Shown here piece after piece: positions 55,670-63,637 of a stretch of 64,000 bases of DNA. Positions within the stretch are counted from its first letter, which is position 1; every line of letters begins with the position of its first letter. The stretch spans positions 4,402,001 through 4,466,000 of the forward strand of contig NZ_BIFQ01000001.1 in NCBI RefSeq assembly GCF_003967515.1, given 5' to 3'. Both the position numbers and the translations under genes were made by a program. The stretch comes from Dictyobacter aurantiacus (GTDB lineage: Bacteria; Chloroflexota; Ktedonobacteria; Ktedonobacterales; Ktedonobacteraceae). The notes below the pieces were generated by a model that worked only from the letters and a program-made list of their open reading frames with translations, searched no databases and was not told where the DNA came from.

Positions 55670-55777
55670 ATGCGCTGGTCACATAACTGGCTGGTGGTGG
55701 TGTTGCTGGTCCTAGATGCAGTAGGCATCTATCTGGATTGGTCACTGCTGCTGCAGTTCCTGCAGGTGTTTGGTTAG
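55670..55777 (+). CDS. Very small membrane protein
   Basis: 35 residues (MRWSHNWLVVVLLVLDAVGI...), a single hydrophobic helix. AAGGTGGTGAGT precedes the ATG. It sits in tight array between two real genes with their own ribosome sites, supporting that it is translated. Conserved tiny hydrophobic proteins are typical of mating or phage-like modules; role unknown. Confidence 0.5.
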   Translation: MRWSHNWLVVVLLVLDAVGIYLDWSLLLQFLQVFG

Positions 55778-55797
55778 TTCCTCATGGAGGATGTGAC

Positions 55798-56421
55798 ATG
55801 ATGTCGCTGCTTCGTGATTGGGGATTGTACGCGGTTGTGATCCTTGTTGCTGCTCTGGCTGTCCTGGTCACGAATCGGCCCGGCAACCCTCGCGTGTGTC
55901 GTATCCTGGCTCGTAACGTGTTCCTTCTGAGTTTGTTCCTCTGCTTCTACCATCTCTTTGCTGTGACCTTTCTGGTCAAGGTTCCCGCTCTGGCTGATAC
56001 ATCCGGGGCGGTGCTGATTCAGCATCCATTGAGCGCTGGCTCCGTCAACTATGTCAGCCTGGCGCGTCAAGATGCGGTGGCCGCTGGTATTGATCCTGAT
56101 TTGTTTGTGCGACAGATCAATCAGGAAAGTGGGTTTCAGCCTGGCGTTGTCTCTTCAGCTGGTGCCGTTGGGATTGCACAGTTTATGCCTGCCACTGCTG
56201 CGGGCCTGGGCATTGATCCCCATGATCCGGTGCAAGCGCTGCACGCAGCTGCCCGGCTGATGGCCTCGTATCTTCGCCAATATGGCAGTGAGTCGGCGGC
56301 GCTGGCCGCCTATAACGCTGGTCCTGCGGCCTTAAAAAATGCGCGTATGCAGTGTGGTGCTCGGTGGCAGTCGTGTCTGCCTGCTGAGACACAACACTAT
56401 ATTGCCGTGATTCTTGGATAG
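55798..56421 (+). CDS. Lytic transglycosylase (SLT/VirB1-like), membrane-anchored
   Basis: 207 residues from ATG 55798 (GGAGGATG upstream). Two N-terminal hydrophobic segments anchor it (GLYAVVILVAALAVLV, LFLCFYHLFAVTFLV). The SLT domain has the catalytic Glu in INQESGFQPGVVSSAGAVGIAQFMP, and AAYNAGP near the end. It cleaves peptidoglycan to open a path for secretion or conjugation machinery. A lone VirB1-like enzyme in an integrative element suggests DNA transfer or cell entry, but no VirB4 or coupling protein is visible. Confidence 0.88.
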   Translation: MMSLLRDWGLYAVVILVAALAVLVTNRPGNPRVCRILARNVFLLSLFLCFYHLFAVTFLVKVPALADTSGAVLIQHPLSAGSVNYVSLARQDAVAAGIDPDLFVRQINQESGFQPGVVSSAGAVGIAQFMPATAAGLGIDPHDPVQALHAAARLMASYLRQYGSESAALAAYNAGPAALKNARMQCGARWQSCLPAETQHYIAVILG

Positions 56422-56519
56422 AACTATTCCCTCTCGTGTTTTGTGTGTTCTGGCCTGCTGCGCTGTGCATCGGGCCACATCTTTTGTTCAGTTTCATTCA
56501 ATTCGAGGAGAAAAACACT

Positions 56520-57158
56520 ATGATGACATTTACTGGTCTGGTCAAAAGTGGTGGCGTCTTCGTGGTTAAAGGCAAAGATGGTTCTGAGAAACAGTTGATT
56601 TCGTTTACGGCTGTCGATGCCCTGGGCAATACCTTCAGCTGCCAGATGTGGCCGGATGATCAGCAACATGCTCAACTACTGCAGTTGATTGGTTCGCTGC
56701 GTCGCCAACGCATTCAGTTTGAAATTGCTGGCTACACGGTGCGCCTGCGTAAATTTCAGGATGGCCGTACTGCACCGCAGATCAATTTTATCGTCACCAA
56801 TGTGACGCAACCTGATCCCACACAAGCGGCGCTGGCCTCTGGCCTGTTCTTCTCTGGCACGGTCAAGACAGGCAATGTCTTCGATCTCAATACCAAGAAT
56901 GGTCCGTCCAAGCTCATTTCACTGACGGCGATTGATGAACTGGGCAATGCCTGGCCGTGCCAGATGTGGCCGGATGATCCCCAGCATGCCCAGCTGGTCC
57001 CGGTGATCGCGTCGGCTCGTCGTCAGTCGGTGGGCTTTGAAGTCGTCAGTTATGCGCTGCGCATGCGCCAATTTCAAGATGGTCGTCCTGATCAGCCACA
57101 GGTCAATTTTACCGTCAGTCGTGTGTCGTTGCCGGGTCTGAATGTCCAGGTTGCCTAA
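56520..57158 (+). CDS. Protein of two tandem OB-like domains, possible ssDNA-binding protein
   Basis: 212 residues from ATG 56520 with GAGGAG upstream. Two copies of an about 95-residue domain: each has F(T/S)GxVKxGxVF, then KxLISxTAxDxLGNxxxCQMWPDDxQHAQL, RRQ and LRxFQDGRxxxxxNFxV. The pattern of beta strands fits an OB-fold, and a duplicated ssDNA-binding protein near a primase would make sense, but I cannot name the family. GC matches the later part of the island rather than its AT-rich start. Confidence 0.6.
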   Translation: MMTFTGLVKSGGVFVVKGKDGSEKQLISFTAVDALGNTFSCQMWPDDQQHAQLLQLIGSLRRQRIQFEIAGYTVRLRKFQDGRTAPQINFIVTNVTQPDPTQAALASGLFFSGTVKTGNVFDLNTKNGPSKLISLTAIDELGNAWPCQMWPDDPQHAQLVPVIASARRQSVGFEVVSYALRMRQFQDGRPDQPQVNFTVSRVSLPGLNVQVA

Positions 57159-57172
57159 CAGGAGGTGTGTGC

Positions 57173-58162
57173 ATGGCCGTTGCCAAGTTTAAAGTCAATC
57201 TGCGCAGCATGATTGGCATCCATCAAAACCGTGAGCGCTTTGACGTGCTGCTCACGGTGGTCCTGCCGTTGTTCCTCATGGTGGTGTCGTCCTATACCAA
57301 TGCCTGGGCCTTCACAGGTGGGCATCTGTCACTGGAGAGTGCTGAGATTGCCAATACCTTGATTGCCACGTTCAAGGGGCTGTTTGTCGAGGCGCTGGTC
57401 TTCTGCTTCTTCCGCTTCGTCAAGATTCTCTGCTCATTGGGCTGGCGCTATACCTTTGCGGCGCTGGTGCCGTTCCTGGTCGGCCTGTTCGGCGTCGTCG
57501 TCTCGGCTGGCTGCGGCCTGGCCTGGGCGGCGAAGTCGGGTGAAATGAATTTCCTGGTCGGTGCGGTGACAACCTATATGTCGCCGTCGCTGGCCAATGT
57601 GTTCAAGGCTGGCATGGGCATGCTCTTCCCGGTGGCGCTGGCGGTCCTGGCCGTCTATGATCCCAAGCATATGATTAAGGAGCATATGGAAAGTGGATCG
57701 GAACTGGCCGTGATGGCGATGAAAGTGGAGAATGCGGAACATCACCAAAACATGCTCCGTGAAGCGCAGAAAGTCGCCAATCAGGATCAGAGCATCAAAG
57801 AGGCGTACAAGCGCATGGCGGCCAACAACGCCCAACAAGCCGTCACGTATGCTGAACAGGGCGACTATAGCTTTGGCCTGAAAACGGAGCCGTTACAACT
57901 CCCGGCGCGTCATCAATCCTCTGTGACACGCATCACGCCTGCGGCTACCGCTCCGGCGCTGGCTGCACCGCAAGCTCCTCCCTTTCCTGGGCTTCCCGTT
58001 CCCAATCAGCCGACGATTATTCCTGGCCAGGTCACGCAAAACGCACCCTTTACTGGTACCACCCAGCAACTAAATGTTGGTGGGCCGGTGCCTGTGCCTC
58101 CTGCACCTCCTCAAAAGCGAGGGCTTTTCGGTCAATTAGCAAACTGGTCAGCCGGAAACTAA
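57173..58162 (+). CDS. Polytopic membrane protein with cytoplasmic Pro/Gln-rich tail
   Basis: 329 residues from ATG 57173, with AGGAGGTG seven bases upstream. About four transmembrane helices (LLTVVLPLFLMVVSS, FVEALVFCFFRFV, LVPFLVGLFGVVVSAGCGLAWAA, GMLFPVALAVLAVY), then a soluble helical stretch (ENAEHHQNMLREAQKVANQ) and a Pro-rich C-terminus. It could form an entry-exclusion or transfer-channel component; no family recognised. Confidence 0.6.
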   Translation: MAVAKFKVNLRSMIGIHQNRERFDVLLTVVLPLFLMVVSSYTNAWAFTGGHLSLESAEIANTLIATFKGLFVEALVFCFFRFVKILCSLGWRYTFAALVPFLVGLFGVVVSAGCGLAWAAKSGEMNFLVGAVTTYMSPSLANVFKAGMGMLFPVALAVLAVYDPKHMIKEHMESGSELAVMAMKVENAEHHQNMLREAQKVANQDQSIKEAYKRMAANNAQQAVTYAEQGDYSFGLKTEPLQLPARHQSSVTRITPAATAPALAAPQAPPFPGLPVPNQPTIIPGQVTQNAPFTGTTQQLNVGGPVPVPPAPPQKRGLFGQLANWSAGN

Positions 58163-58183
58163 CGCCATCTCTTGCACGCCTGT

Positions 58184-58218
58184 ACGCCTGCACGCCGTCC
58201 TAGACGGCTGGCAGGCGT
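58184..58218 (+). terminator. Strong hairpin before the primase gene
   Basis: ACGCCTGCACGCCGTC pairs with GACGGCTGGCAGGCGT with two mismatches; loop CTA. It lies 20 bp after the membrane-protein stop and argues that the primase start is downstream. Confidence 0.7.
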
Positions 58219-58243
58219 GCGTTCATTGCTTCTGGTGATTGCT

Positions 58244-59209
58244 ATGGTTGTGATTACAAAACACCTGCTTGATGCCTTTATGGCGTGCTGTGTCGGTCGG
58301 CGTGATGATTATGCTTATCAGCGCTCGGATGGCCGCTATTGCCGCGCTGGTTGCCCGCTCACCTATGATGTGGTCTATCGTCATTTGCAAGGGGTGCAGA
58401 CGATTGGCTCCTATCTCATTGATGAGCAAGGGCTGTGTCGATCTGCCGTCTTTGACAGTGATGCATCGTCTGGCCAGGTCGATCTCCTCCAGGTGCAAAC
58501 ACAGTTGGCGGGGGTGGGGGTGCCGTCCTACCTGGAACAATCTCGCCGTGGTGCGCATCTGCGCGTCTTCTTCCGTGATCCGGCCTCGCCGGCGCTGGTG
58601 CGTCGCTGGCTGTTGCCGTTCCGTCCTGATGGTGTGGAGTTCTATCCAAAGCAGGATGCGTTATCTGAGAGCGTACCGCTTGGCTCCTTGGTCCGGCTGC
58701 CGCTCGGTGTGCATCGGGTGACAGGTGAATGTTATCCCTTTGTGGCCTGGTCGCATGGGCAGTTCATACCGGTGGCTGCCTCGCTGGCTGACATGCTGGC
58801 CTGGTTCTCCACCGTCCAACGGGTTCCCGTTCCGGCGTCGATCCCGCTCCCGATCACTGACCAGGCAACGCCCACGATCCCGCGCACCATTCCCTTCAAA
58901 ACCGTTCCAACTGAAACCACGCTGACGATTCGAGACTGGTGCAGACAGCATGATCCCGTTGCTATGATTGGCCGCTATGTGGCGCTCGATCAGAAGGGAA
59001 TGGGCTGCTGTCCGTTTGGCTGGCATCACAATGATGGTGTTGATACGCATCCCTCGCTGTGGGTCTATCGTCCTTCCTCTCCTGATCTTTGCTGCTGGTA
59101 TTGCCATGTCTGGAAGCAAGGTGGCTCGCTCTTCGATTTCTTCCGCTATTACTATGGTCTCTCCGCTCGTGAGCTGTGGTCACACATTCTGGCGGGTGGG
59201 CATTTCTAG
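58244..59209 (+). CDS. Primase-like protein with CHC2-type zinc finger
   Basis: About 321 residues if ATG 58244 is used; the frame opens at 58172 but the first codons lie in a hairpin. The N-terminal half resembles archaeo-eukaryotic-type primase domains (QTIGSYLIDEQGLCRSAVFDSDA with the DxD metal pair, later SRRGAHLRVFFRDP). The C-terminus is a DnaG/CHC2-type zinc finger: CCPFGWH followed by CCWYCHVWKQGGSLFDFFRYYYG. Combined AEP + CHC2 primases occur in plasmids and viruses. It likely primes the element's replication. Confidence 0.65.
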   Translation: MVVITKHLLDAFMACCVGRRDDYAYQRSDGRYCRAGCPLTYDVVYRHLQGVQTIGSYLIDEQGLCRSAVFDSDASSGQVDLLQVQTQLAGVGVPSYLEQSRRGAHLRVFFRDPASPALVRRWLLPFRPDGVEFYPKQDALSESVPLGSLVRLPLGVHRVTGECYPFVAWSHGQFIPVAASLADMLAWFSTVQRVPVPASIPLPITDQATPTIPRTIPFKTVPTETTLTIRDWCRQHDPVAMIGRYVALDQKGMGCCPFGWHHNDGVDTHPSLWVYRPSSPDLCCWYCHVWKQGGSLFDFFRYYYGLSARELWSHILAGGHF

Positions 59210-59220
59210 GAGGTATCGCT

Positions 59221-59424
59221 ATGATGGAACGTTTAGCCGAGGTTCGCACCATTAATGAAGCGGTGTGGGCCAATGTGAATGGTCGCAACAATGGTGTCTA
59301 TGCTCGGATGGCTGACGGTGCTATTCATCGGATCAATCGCGCTCGTCGGGTGCGTGGCGTCTTGCAGGTCCATAGTCTGCATACTGGCTCCTGGGTATCT
59401 CCTGTCGAGGTCTATCAAGCATAG
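59221..59424 (+). CDS. Small hypothetical protein
   Basis: 67 residues from ATG 59221, which follows AGGAGGTATCGCT closely after the primase stop. Sequence MMERLAEVRTINEAVW ... RRVRGVLQVHSLHTGSW; basic, no recognised domain. Probably translated in the primase operon. Confidence 0.55.
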   Translation: MMERLAEVRTINEAVWANVNGRNNGVYARMADGAIHRINRARRVRGVLQVHSLHTGSWVSPVEVYQA

Positions 59425-59435
59425 GAGGTGTTTTC

Positions 59436-59654
59436 TTGGGAACGCTGAGTGAGATGTTGCCTCTTCTTCAATATCCTGATTGGCTATGGAATTTAGAAAG
59501 AGGCATTGCTGTTCGATATCATCCTGATCGCTCGTTGTGGGTTCTCGATATGAATACTGGTTATGAATATCCTGCTCAATCTGTTGAACAGGTTCCTGCT
59601 ATTGTTGGTGAATGGACGGCAAACCACTATATCTGGGTACTTCGTAAGATGTAG
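59436..59654 (+). CDS. Small hypothetical protein, TTG start
   Basis: 72 residues starting at TTG 59436, with AGGAGGTG seven bases upstream. Trp/Tyr-rich (YPDWLWNLERGIAVRYHPDRS, MNTGYEYPAQSV). No family recognised. Ends just before a terminator. Confidence 0.5.
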   Translation: MGTLSEMLPLLQYPDWLWNLERGIAVRYHPDRSLWVLDMNTGYEYPAQSVEQVPAIVGEWTANHYIWVLRKM

Positions 59655-59668
59655 TCATAGCAATTTGG

Positions 59669-59699
59669 GGCAGGCGCACACAAGTAATACGCGCCTGTC
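59669..59699 (+). terminator. Hairpin terminator after the primase operon
   Basis: GGCAGGCGC / GCGCCTGTC stem, 9 bp with one G-T pair. Confidence 0.7.
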
Positions 59700-59811
59700 T
59701 ATCCTCATACACTACGAGTCTTCAATTATAAATAGCGTTTTTACTTCTTTGGATGTGATATGCGGTAGATTGTATATCTGAAGTTGGTACAAATTATTGG
59801 ATTAGCATCCC

Positions 59812-60177
59812 CTATCTATATAATATGAAATACTTTGCAATTTTATCTAATAGCCCCTTCGTATTCCTCTTTCTCTTTTTTATTATTCTTCTTCCTTTAT
59901 TCCTTTTCGGGGTAAATTCTGTAATTAATATTATTATTACCATTAATATTATCAAAACAATAATCTCTAATAGTGATATTCCTCTATACATAACAAGTCT
60001 ATTTGTCTTAAGTCTTTCAATGAATAATATCACCATAAATACCATTATTGGGGCTACATATGATAATGGCAGTCCCATATATGTGTTAAATCTCGTCCAC
60101 CTATATCCTGTAGCCAATCTTATTACTAAAGCTACTATTATTAACGCTGCAAAAACTAATATTGGCACGGTATACAT
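59812..60177 (-). CDS. Small three-helix membrane protein
   Basis: 121 residues with three transmembrane helices and a basic tail (TPKRNKGRRIIKKRKRNTK). GAGGAGT lies 4 to 10 bases before ATG 60177. Very AT-rich. A plus-strand frame over the same DNA exists but lacks a good ribosome site. Unknown function. Confidence 0.5.
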   Translation of the reverse strand: MYTVPILVFAALIIVALVIRLATGYRWTRFNTYMGLPLSYVAPIMVFMVILFIERLKTNRLVMYRGISLLEIIVLIILMVIIILITEFTPKRNKGRRIIKKRKRNTKGLLDKIAKYFILYR

Positions 60178-60437
60178 ATTTACTCCTCAAATACATAGTA
60201 TTTTTGTTTTAACGATGCTCACCTTATATAAGACGGTTCTTCCTCGTGCTTTTCCAAAATAAGTGTTAGAACGAGCTGTTTAAACGCTCACCTTTTGAGG
60301 CGCTTTCGTGGATGAACAACTTCAGAAATTCCCTGAGTCCTGGCTCTATAGATCTGCGTTTTTCCTTTTTTGTCAGCGAGAGAGTTTATGCGTTATCGCG
60401 TTGCATTCAGGCTGATGCTTGGCTCTAGGAGATGTGT

Positions 60438-60764
60438 ATGCCGAATTATGGACAGCCCCTGCAGGACTATGGCCCTTGGGAAGGTGAGACTGTTCCGGGC
60501 TGGTTTGATGTTGCGATCTGGCCTGCTGGTCTTGGTGAGAACCGTATGCCGCTGTATGCCGGATATATCAAAGCTGCAACAGCCTTCCAGGCGATTGAAG
60601 ACGCTATGCGCAATTATGGCCTCTGCAGGATTGCCTATGCGTGTGCGCGTGCTCTGGATGGGTCGATCTGCTATCGAGCATTCAAGGTGTTCGTGACCCT
60701 GGATGCGGTGCAAGACGATTGGGATCAGGAGTTTGATACCCTGCTGCGCTCGATGGATTGGTAG
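60438..60764 (+). CDS. Hypothetical protein
   Basis: 108 residues from ATG 60438, with AGGAG six bases upstream. Soluble: YGPWEGETVPGWFDVAIWPAG, FQAIEDAMRNYGLCRIAYACARALDG. No family recognised. GC-rich compared with its minus-strand neighbours, suggesting a different origin. Followed by a strong terminator. Confidence 0.55.
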   Translation: MPNYGQPLQDYGPWEGETVPGWFDVAIWPAGLGENRMPLYAGYIKAATAFQAIEDAMRNYGLCRIAYACARALDGSICYRAFKVFVTLDAVQDDWDQEFDTLLRSMDW

Positions 60765-60773
60765 TGCGAGAGC

Positions 60774-60810
60774 TTTGAGCGGTCCAGCAAGTAAACCGGA
60801 CCGCTCAAAA
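60774..60810 (+). terminator. Strong hairpin terminator
   Basis: TTTGAGCGGTCC / GGACCGCTCAAA, perfect 12-bp stem; also serves the convergent minus-strand gene at 60849. Confidence 0.88.
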
Positions 60811-60848
60811 TACATTACTGCTTGCTTGGTGGTTCTAGTATTATATTT

Positions 60849-61058
60849 TTATTGTTTTTTGTTCTTATTAATCGATTTATCTACCAATAAAAACAATAAT
60901 ATATTTAATACTGACATAATGCTTATTGGTATTAATGCTAGGTATAGAGATTTTTGAAGTGGTTTGCCGTCTGATAGGTTCATCCAGGTTATTACTACAA
61001 CTCCGATAATCCAGAGAATAAAAAGTATAAATAAAGTGATTTTCTTGTAAGAAGGCAT
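60849..61058 (-). CDS. Small two-helix membrane protein
   Basis: 69 residues, two transmembrane helices separated by a short loop, Lys/Asn-rich tail. AAAAAGG precedes the ATG. AT-rich. Unknown function. Confidence 0.45.
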   Translation of the reverse strand: MPSYKKITLFILFILWIIGVVVITWMNLSDGKPLQKSLYLALIPISIMSVLNILLFLLVDKSINKNKKQ

Positions 61059-61176
61059 ATTTTTTTACCTTTTTCGTATTTGTAACATTATTTTTCATTA
61101 CTACAGTCATTGATCGCATAAGTCACAAGGAGGTGTGTATGAAAAAAGCAATATTAAAGCATTGGATACTTGGTAA

Positions 61177-61383
61177 TTAGGTATTGTCCTCCTGAGGGTT
61201 GTTTTCGTTTGTCCGCTTAGTCTTCGATTTCGCAAATTTGTTTGAGATTATCCCTGCTATAAACACGAGCATTATATAAACGAATGCGTCTATCCATTTT
61301 CGATATGCAAAATAATCGAACAGGAACATGGCTATGCAGACAATCACTATCACAACTATTGCATAAAATCGGGATGAAAACAT
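61177..61383 (-). CDS. Small two-helix membrane protein
   Basis: 68 residues if ATG 61383 is used (GGAG 11 bases upstream); the frame reaches 61428. Two helices (IVVIVIVCIAMFLFDYF, FVYIMLVFIAGII) and a charged tail (KSKTKRTNENNPQ). Unknown function. Confidence 0.45.
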   Translation of the reverse strand: MFSSRFYAIVVIVIVCIAMFLFDYFAYRKWIDAFVYIMLVFIAGIISNKFAKSKTKRTNENNPQEDNT

Positions 61384-61481
61384 ACAAGGCTCACTCCTCG
61401 CAAGCTCGTTTTTTTCCCATTTTAACACATCTATATGACGGGTAGTATTTCCTCTTTTCTTTCTCCCTCTACCTGATATTC

Positions 61482-61760
61482 TTATTCTTCTGATTGGGCT
61501 TCTTGGCTGGATGGCTGTGTGTTGTATCGCTTGGCTAAAAAGACGACGAGCAATTTGGCAAATATCATTATCCAGAATGGTCCCAGCACAGCAAAGGCCA
61601 AAAAACCATAACCAATTGCAGGGAGATACATTTTCTTTTCAAGGGCATCTACACATAAATAACCTAAAACGCAAAAAATAAAAAGCAGAGCAATGCAGGA
61701 AAAAATAACTCGAATTGGCTGGATTTTCTCAAGAATTTGGTTTCTGGTGTTGTCATCCAT
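61482..61760 (-). CDS. Small two-helix membrane protein
   Basis: 92 residues, helices IRVIFSCIALLFIFCVLGYLC and YGFLAFAVLGPFWIMIFAKLLV, Gln/Ser-rich end. Weak ribosome site. The fourth tiny membrane gene in this minus-strand set. Confidence 0.45.
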   Translation of the reverse strand: MDDNTRNQILEKIQPIRVIFSCIALLFIFCVLGYLCVDALEKKMYLPAIGYGFLAFAVLGPFWIMIFAKLLVVFLAKRYNTQPSSQEAQSEE

Positions 61761-61864
61761 AACTGGTTATTTCTCGCTTTTCTTTCCCTCGTCACTTGTT
61801 GTCATGACCCAAGCCATTTTACCAGTAATATGGCTAGTTTTAAACACTTTGAGAGGAGGTGCCT

Positions 61865-63352
61865 ATGGGTAGCAAAGTGAAAGTCTTGGGGGCATTCATA
61901 GATACGCTCTATCTGAATGTGTACCAGACGGATAGCAATTTTCAGATAGTCAGGAAAAAGCTGTCTGATGAGCTGAAACTTGAGCTGCAGCAACTGAAAG
62001 AACTGGCGCAAGAGGAAGAGGAAAACATTCCGACGCGCTTTTCTTTTGATGGCCGGCCACTGCTGATGATGACGAAAGGAAGTGAGGGCTTCAACTGGAT
62101 CTTGAAGAATGACAGCATCAATTTTTGCGTCAACCGCGGCTCAAGAATGAACTTGTGCGCCCAAGTGCGCTGCTCGTCGGAATACCTCTGGAAGAGGCGG
62201 GATATCAGCACGATCGTCAATGATGTGTTCTTCTTCGCGACTCAGGTATTTGGACAGAACATTTGCCTGCAGGTGTCGGCGCTTGACCTGGCCGCCGATG
62301 TCCTCAATTTCCAGTTGCCCTCCGCGGATGAAATTAAGGAGTGCTTTATCTCGCGTGCGCAGCTGTCGGAAGAAGCACCTGGTAGCCTGGATGATGGCTT
62401 TGTCGACGGTCCAGATCGGATCAAGCGCCGCTGGGGTCGCATTACTGGCTTGCCGTTTGGGGCGCGTGCCGCTCCCATTTCTGCCTTGATTTACGACAAA
62501 ACGCATGAGATTAAGTACAACTCTCCTGAAAAGGGCTGGCTGTTTGATCTGTGGCATGAGTCGGCGCGTGTGCAGGGGTTTGAGTACACGGAAGATATGC
62601 CGGTGATACGCAATGAGATCCGGTACCGTCGCCCGGCGCTACGGGAAATGAAGCAGGTAGGCCGGGGCGTCAAGGATGGCGAGGAACAAGAGGAGGTCTT
62701 GTTTCATGGGATCGAGGATGCGTTTTTGCTCGAAACCTACCTTGCTGGCCTGTGGGGGTATGCGGTGGGTCATGTGGATGGTGGCGCTGATGGTCTGCCA
62801 GATGGCTGGCTTCGCTATGTCATTCCCAGCGAAACGGATGTCAACCGCTCTCGCTGGGAAGTGCATCCAGATTGGCAGGTGATTCAATCGGCCTTTGCTG
62901 TTCCTGAACTGGAAGAGTCCGAATATGAACGGGAGGAGAGAGAGAAAGCAGAGTTGCTGGCCGAGGTCGATGCCTACCTGGAAGAGCATCCTTTCGAGCA
63001 CAGCAAGCCGGTACATAAGAAAAAGAGAAAGTCCGCTGTACAACAGCCTTCATATATTGCTCCTGTCGTTGATCCTGCGGTGTTCAATCTGGCTCCCTAC
63101 ATTCGAGAAAGAAAGCGGCACGTCAATATGGAACGGATGGTAGCCCAGCTGACGGGGTGCATGTCTACCTTTGAGGCCTGGCGTGCTCATTCTGATGATC
63201 GCCTGGAGGCTGATATATCTGCTGATTTCTCGGATACGCTGTCGGTGTACTACCGGCTGGCGGAAGAGTATATGCGACTACGACAGAAGGACTTCACGGA
63301 AACAGTGCGCAAAAAGCGCGTGCTCTATCATATCGCTGATTCAGCGTCATAG
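61865..63352 (+). CDS. Replication initiation protein (rolling-circle type)
   Basis: About 495 residues from ATG 61865 (GAGGAGGTG upstream). It matches the rolling-circle replication initiator family (Rep_trans type): the central block has SALDLAADVLNFQLP, ISALIYDKTHEIKYNS and MPVIRNEIRYRRPALREM; the N-terminus has a helical leader and the end a Lys/Arg-rich tail. The exact catalytic Tyr cannot be pinned from inspection. It precedes xis and int by short gaps, the rep-xis-int order of pSAM2-type elements. Confidence 0.75.
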   Translation: MGSKVKVLGAFIDTLYLNVYQTDSNFQIVRKKLSDELKLELQQLKELAQEEEENIPTRFSFDGRPLLMMTKGSEGFNWILKNDSINFCVNRGSRMNLCAQVRCSSEYLWKRRDISTIVNDVFFFATQVFGQNICLQVSALDLAADVLNFQLPSADEIKECFISRAQLSEEAPGSLDDGFVDGPDRIKRRWGRITGLPFGARAAPISALIYDKTHEIKYNSPEKGWLFDLWHESARVQGFEYTEDMPVIRNEIRYRRPALREMKQVGRGVKDGEEQEEVLFHGIEDAFLLETYLAGLWGYAVGHVDGGADGLPDGWLRYVIPSETDVNRSRWEVHPDWQVIQSAFAVPELEESEYEREEREKAELLAEVDAYLEEHPFEHSKPVHKKKRKSAVQQPSYIAPVVDPAVFNLAPYIRERKRHVNMERMVAQLTGCMSTFEAWRAHSDDRLEADISADFSDTLSVYYRLAEEYMRLRQKDFTETVRKKRVLYHIADSAS

Positions 63353-63362
63353 GAGGTGCTCT

Positions 63363-63569
63363 ATGGGTCGTCGTAAAAAGATCTCGACCGCTCAGCCTGT
63401 GTTGTTGAGCGTTGCTGATGTGGCTATCCAATTGGGGGTCTGCCGTACAACGGTTTATAAGTATATTTACTCCGAGGGCCTGCCTTCTATGTTGCTCGGT
63501 GGGTCTCGTCGCATTCATCCCGAATCTTTACAGACCTGGCTAAAGCAATTAGAGGCAACTTCTCTCTAG
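63363..63569 (+). CDS. xis: Excisionase-like HTH protein
   Basis: 68 residues. LLSVADVAIQLGVCRTTVYKYIYSEGLPSMLLGGSRRIHPESLQTWLKQLE is the typical MerR-like/HTH_17 excisionase fold. AGGAGGTG precedes the ATG, 10 bp after the rep stop. It would steer the adjacent integrase toward excision. No start ambiguity. Confidence 0.85.
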   Translation: MGRRKKISTAQPVLLSVADVAIQLGVCRTTVYKYIYSEGLPSMLLGGSRRIHPESLQTWLKQLEATSL

Positions 63570-63584
63570 CTTTGGCTCGTGTGT

Positions 63585-63622
63585 CCTGGCGTCTGGTGCT
63601 CCTGATGCCAGGGCTTTTTTTT
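63585..63622 (+). terminator. Rho-independent terminator between xis and int
   Basis: CCTGGCGTC / GATGCCAGG stem followed by eight T residues. It separates int from the rep-xis transcript. Confidence 0.85.
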
Positions 63623-63637
63623 GTATGGAGGTGTTTT

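Noticed and set aside
59825..60262. Plus-strand hydrophobic frame
   Set aside because: The minus-strand frame over the same DNA has GAGGAGT before its ATG and a plausible positive-inside tail; the plus frame has no such site. Some doubt remains.
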